Of a stretch of DNA of 32,295 nucleotides, positions 30,652-32,295 are shown piece after piece (the stretch's first letter is position 1; every line of letters starts with the position of its first letter). The notes under the pieces are model-generated. The model worked only from the letters and a program-made list of their open reading frames with translations. It was not told the DNA's origin and made no database searches. The DNA comes from CAYOHP01 sp964403795 [NCBI: uncultured bacterium] (GTDB taxonomy: Bacteria > Muiribacteriota > UBA6191 > CAZXTJ01), in the NCBI GenBank assembly GCA_964403795.1, contig CAYOHP010000069.1:1-32295 (forward strand). Reading direction: 5' to 3'. The position numbers were made by a program, and so were the translations under genes.

Positions 30652-31706
30652 CACCGCACCGCCGCCCGGGCCCGGTGCTCCCCGGCCTCGATCCGCACCG
30701 GCCGCCCGCCTTCCTTGAGGCTGCGGGCCCCGGCGTCGAGGATCTGCACGACCCGGAGGCCGCTCTCCCCGTCGGAGCGGGGCGGGTGGAGGCCGCGGAC
30801 GCTCTCCAGGAAGTGCAGGCACTCCTTCTGCAGCGGCTCGCCGCCGTGGACCGCCGGGATGTGCACGTCGCCCGACCGGATCGCGGCGTACTCCGCGAAG
30901 GTCTGGTACTCGGGCTGCATGTCGACCCGCTTGTCGTAGATGCGCAGCACCTCGGGGGTGCCGGCGTCGTCCATCACGATCATCTTCCTCGAGCCCACCA
31001 CGGTGAACTTGCGGATCTTGTGGGGGTCGAGCCAGGACACATGCGAGTGCGACATGCGCCCGTCGGCGAAGGTCATGCCGAGGAAGCAGACGTCCTCGAT
31101 GTCCGGGTTCAGGTAGGCGTTGCCCCAGCAGGACACCGTCTCGGGCAGGCCGCCCATCAGGGTCACGATGATCGAAATGTCGTGGGGAGCCAGGGACCAG
31201 AGGGCGTTCTCGTTGTTCCGGACGATGCCCAGGTTCACCCGCTGGCTGTAGATGTAGCGGAGTTCCCCGATCTCGCCCGCCTCGACCAGCTGCTTCATCT
31301 TCTCCACGGCAGGGTGGTACTCGAGCAGGTGGCCCACCATGACCACCCGGTCGAGCTCCTGGCCGAGCCGGCAGAGCTCGGCGCCGTCGGCGGGGTCCAG
31401 CGTGAGGGGCTTCTCCACGAACACGTGTTTGCCGGCCTCGAGGGCCCGGCGGGCCAGGGGGTAGTGGGCCTCGGCGGGCACCGCCAGCACCACCGCCTCC
31501 ACGTCCTCGCGCAGGGCGTCCTCGAAGGACGCGCTCACCTCGGTATGGGGATACTGGGTCCGGGTCTTCTTCTGGATCTCGGGGCTGGCATCCACCACCC
31601 GGACCAGCTCCGCTTGGCGCAAGGTGGCGAAGTTTCGGACCAGGTTCTTCCCCCAGTAGCCCGCACCGACCACCGCGACCCTCACGGGAACGAGTTCGCA
31701 GCCCAT
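30651..31706 (-). CDS. wbpB: WbpB-like Gfo/Idh/MocA family sugar-nucleotide 3-dehydrogenase
   Basis: A 351-residue NAD-dependent oxidoreductase. The Rossmann motif is VGAGYWGKN (13-21), EKP at 98-100 holds the catalytic lysine K99, and APHDISII (173-180, H175, D176) is the active-site segment. YIYSQRVNLG and NPDIEDVC follow in the substrate domain. WbpB oxidises C3 of UDP-GlcNAc-uronic acid with NAD, coupled to 2-oxoglutarate recycling, and feeds WbpE. ATG 31706 has GAGAGGAG five bases upstream; an earlier in-frame start at 31802 exists but it crosses the promoter region and adds a basic leader unlike the family. It is preceded by a candidate promoter and followed by wbpD. Confidence 0.93.
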   Translation of the reverse strand: MGCELVPVRVAVVGAGYWGKNLVRNFATLRQAELVRVVDASPEIQKKTRTQYPHTEVSASFEDALREDVEAVVLAVPAEAHYPLARRALEAGKHVFVEKPLTLDPADGAELCRLGQELDRVVMVGHLLEYHPAVEKMKQLVEAGEIGELRYIYSQRVNLGIVRNNENALWSLAPHDISIIVTLMGGLPETVSCWGNAYLNPDIEDVCFLGMTFADGRMSHSHVSWLDPHKIRKFTVVGSRKMIVMDDAGTPEVLRIYDKRVDMQPEYQTFAEYAAIRSGDVHIPAVHGGEPLQKECLHFLESVRGLHPPRSDGESGLRVVQILDAGARSLKEGGRPVRIEAGEHRARAAVR

Positions 31707-31711
31707 GCCGA

Positions 31712-31719
31712 CTCCTCTC
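31712..31719 (-). promoter_or_regulatory. Ribosome binding site of the WbpB-like gene
   Basis: On the minus strand this reads GAGAGGAG, five bases before ATG 31706. It decides that start over the longer frame that begins at 31802. Confidence 0.65.
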
Positions 31720-31770
31720 TGGAGACGCGGGAACCGCTGGGGATCCCGCCCGCGGCCGACGAGGGCCGGG

Positions 31771-31799
31771 ATGCTAGCACGGGCCCCGGGAACCGGCAA
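31771..31799 (-). promoter_or_regulatory. Candidate promoter for the wbpB-D-E-asnB operon
   Basis: On the minus strand TTGCCG (31794-31799) is followed after 17 bases by TAGCAT (31771-31776), preceded by TGC so that an extended -10 (TGCTAGCAT) is formed. Both hexamers match four of six consensus bases and the spacing is ideal. A transcript would start about 31764, giving a leader of nearly 60 bases before ATG 31706. The gap 31707-31827 holds nothing else that looks like a gene. Confidence 0.4.
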
Positions 31800-31827
31800 C
31801 ACGACCCGGCCGGCCCGGGAGCGCCCG

Positions 31828-32295
31828 CTACAGCTTCACCACGTTGGCGGCCTTCGCGAAGGCGTTCCTGGTGTCGAAGATCCGCCGGGCGTGCTTCTCC
31901 ACCATGGCGTAGTCGATCTCCTTGTGGGCCGTCAGCAGCACCACCAGGTCCTGCTTCGCCACCGTCTCCGGGACCAGCGGCACCGACTGGAGGGTCGGCC
32001 CCTGGTGCCCGCCGTGCAGACCCAGCACCACGCTGGGCGCATGGGGATCGTGGTAGCTGATCTCGGCCCCGAGGCCCCTCAGGCTCTCGATCACGGTCAG
32101 CGCCGGCGACTCCCGCACGTCGCTCACCCCGGGCTTGTAGGCGGCGCCCAGCGCCAGGATCCTCGACCCCTTCACGCACTTCGACTCGGCGTTCAGGACC
32201 GCCGCGATCCGGAACACCACGTAGTTCGGCTGGGTCGAGTTCACGTGGTCGGCGAGTTCCACGAACCGGGCCCGGTAGTTCAGCGAGCGGAGCTT
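31828..32295 (-). CDS. wbpA: UDP-N-acetylglucosamine 6-dehydrogenase (WbpA-like), C-terminal part
   Basis: Partial gene: 155 residues plus the stop are visible and the frame runs off the right edge. The visible segment starts KLRSLNYRARFVELADHVN, which is the middle/C-terminal dimerisation region of UDP-glucose/UDP-GlcNAc dehydrogenases, then GSRILALGAAYKPGVSDVRESPALTVIE, the signature of the C-terminal UDP-binding domain, and AEISYHDPHAP. The enzyme oxidises the 6-hydroxyl of UDP-GlcNAc to UDP-N-acetyl-glucosaminuronic acid with NAD, the first step of the Wbp pathway. Its stop is 121 bases before the WbpB-like start on the same strand. Assignment as WbpA rather than a UDP-glucose dehydrogenase rests on the following B-D-E genes. 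Confidence 0.9.
   Translation of the reverse strand, partial: KLRSLNYRARFVELADHVNSTQPNYVVFRIAAVLNAESKCVKGSRILALGAAYKPGVSDVRESPALTVIESLRGLGAEISYHDPHAPSVVLGLHGGHQGPTLQSVPLVPETVAKQDLVVLLTAHKEIDYAMVEKHARRIFDTRNAFAKAANVVKL

Noticed and set aside
31805-31819. CCCGG/CCGGG hairpin just after the wbpA stop
   Set aside because: The stem is only five pairs, no T-tract follows, and such palindromes are common by chance at this GC content.
1-32295. tRNA, rRNA, CRISPR array, insertion sequence, integrase or attachment site
   Set aside because: None was recognised. I saw no array-like direct repeats, transposase motifs or tRNA cloverleaf, but a covariance search was not possible by eye.

Overview
The window is about 70% GC and is almost entirely filled by a surface-polysaccharide (O-antigen or capsule type) biosynthesis locus. 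It contains no rRNA, tRNA, CRISPR array, transposase or integrase that I could recognise. The organism is most likely a high-GC Gram-negative bacterium, because the genes match LPS/O-antigen pathways (WecA-like initiator, Wzm/Wzt exporter, WaaL-like ligase, GmhA, Wbp enzymes). Acidobacteriota or Myxococcota-like lineages would fit the base composition and the heavy use of TTG/GTG starts, but no marker gene here settles the phylum.

Layout. (1) 1-1618, minus strand: the N-terminal part of a WecA/MraY-type polyprenyl-phosphate sugar-phosphate transferase, preceded by an NAD-dependent sugar-nucleotide decarboxylase/dehydratase-like enzyme. (2) 1619-1724: a divergent promoter region. (3) 1725-10462, plus strand: GmhA-type isomerase, epimerase, AsnB-type amidotransferase, ABC-2 permease (Wzm), long Wzt-type ATPase, NodB-like deacetylase-fold protein, methyltransferase. 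(4) 10621-27095, plus strand, preceded by its own candidate promoter: DegT-type aminotransferase, methyltransferase, glycosyltransferase, FemAB-type acyltransferase, sulfotransferase, glycosyltransferase, second related methyltransferase, two glycosyltransferases with cysteine clusters flanking an epimerase, UDP-GlcNAc 2-epimerase, an O-antigen-ligase/methyltransferase fusion, and a WbuB-like glycosyltransferase. (5) 27020-32295, minus strand and convergent: UDP-GlcNAc 6-dehydrogenase (partial), WbpB-, WbpD- and WbpE-like enzymes, and a second AsnB-type amidotransferase.

How the genes work together. The minus-strand wbpA-B-D-E set plus the plus-strand 2-epimerase form a complete predicted route from UDP-GlcNAc to a UDP-2,3-diacetamido-2,3-dideoxy-mannuronic-acid type sugar. 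A WecA-like enzyme would start the chain on the lipid carrier and five glycosyltransferases would extend it. Four methyltransferase domains, a sulfotransferase, a FemAB-type acyltransferase, a deacetylase-like protein and two amidotransferases would decorate it. Wzm/Wzt would export it and the WaaL-like domain would attach it to its acceptor.

The genes are very tightly packed: many neighbours share ATGA, GTGA, TTGA or TGATG start/stop overlaps. No intergenic gap exceeds about 160 bases. The most unusual items are the ligase-methyltransferase fusion, the paired cysteine-cluster glycosyltransferases, the Wzt with an extra central domain coupled to a NodB-like protein, and a probable duplication of methyltransferase/glycosyltransferase pairs.
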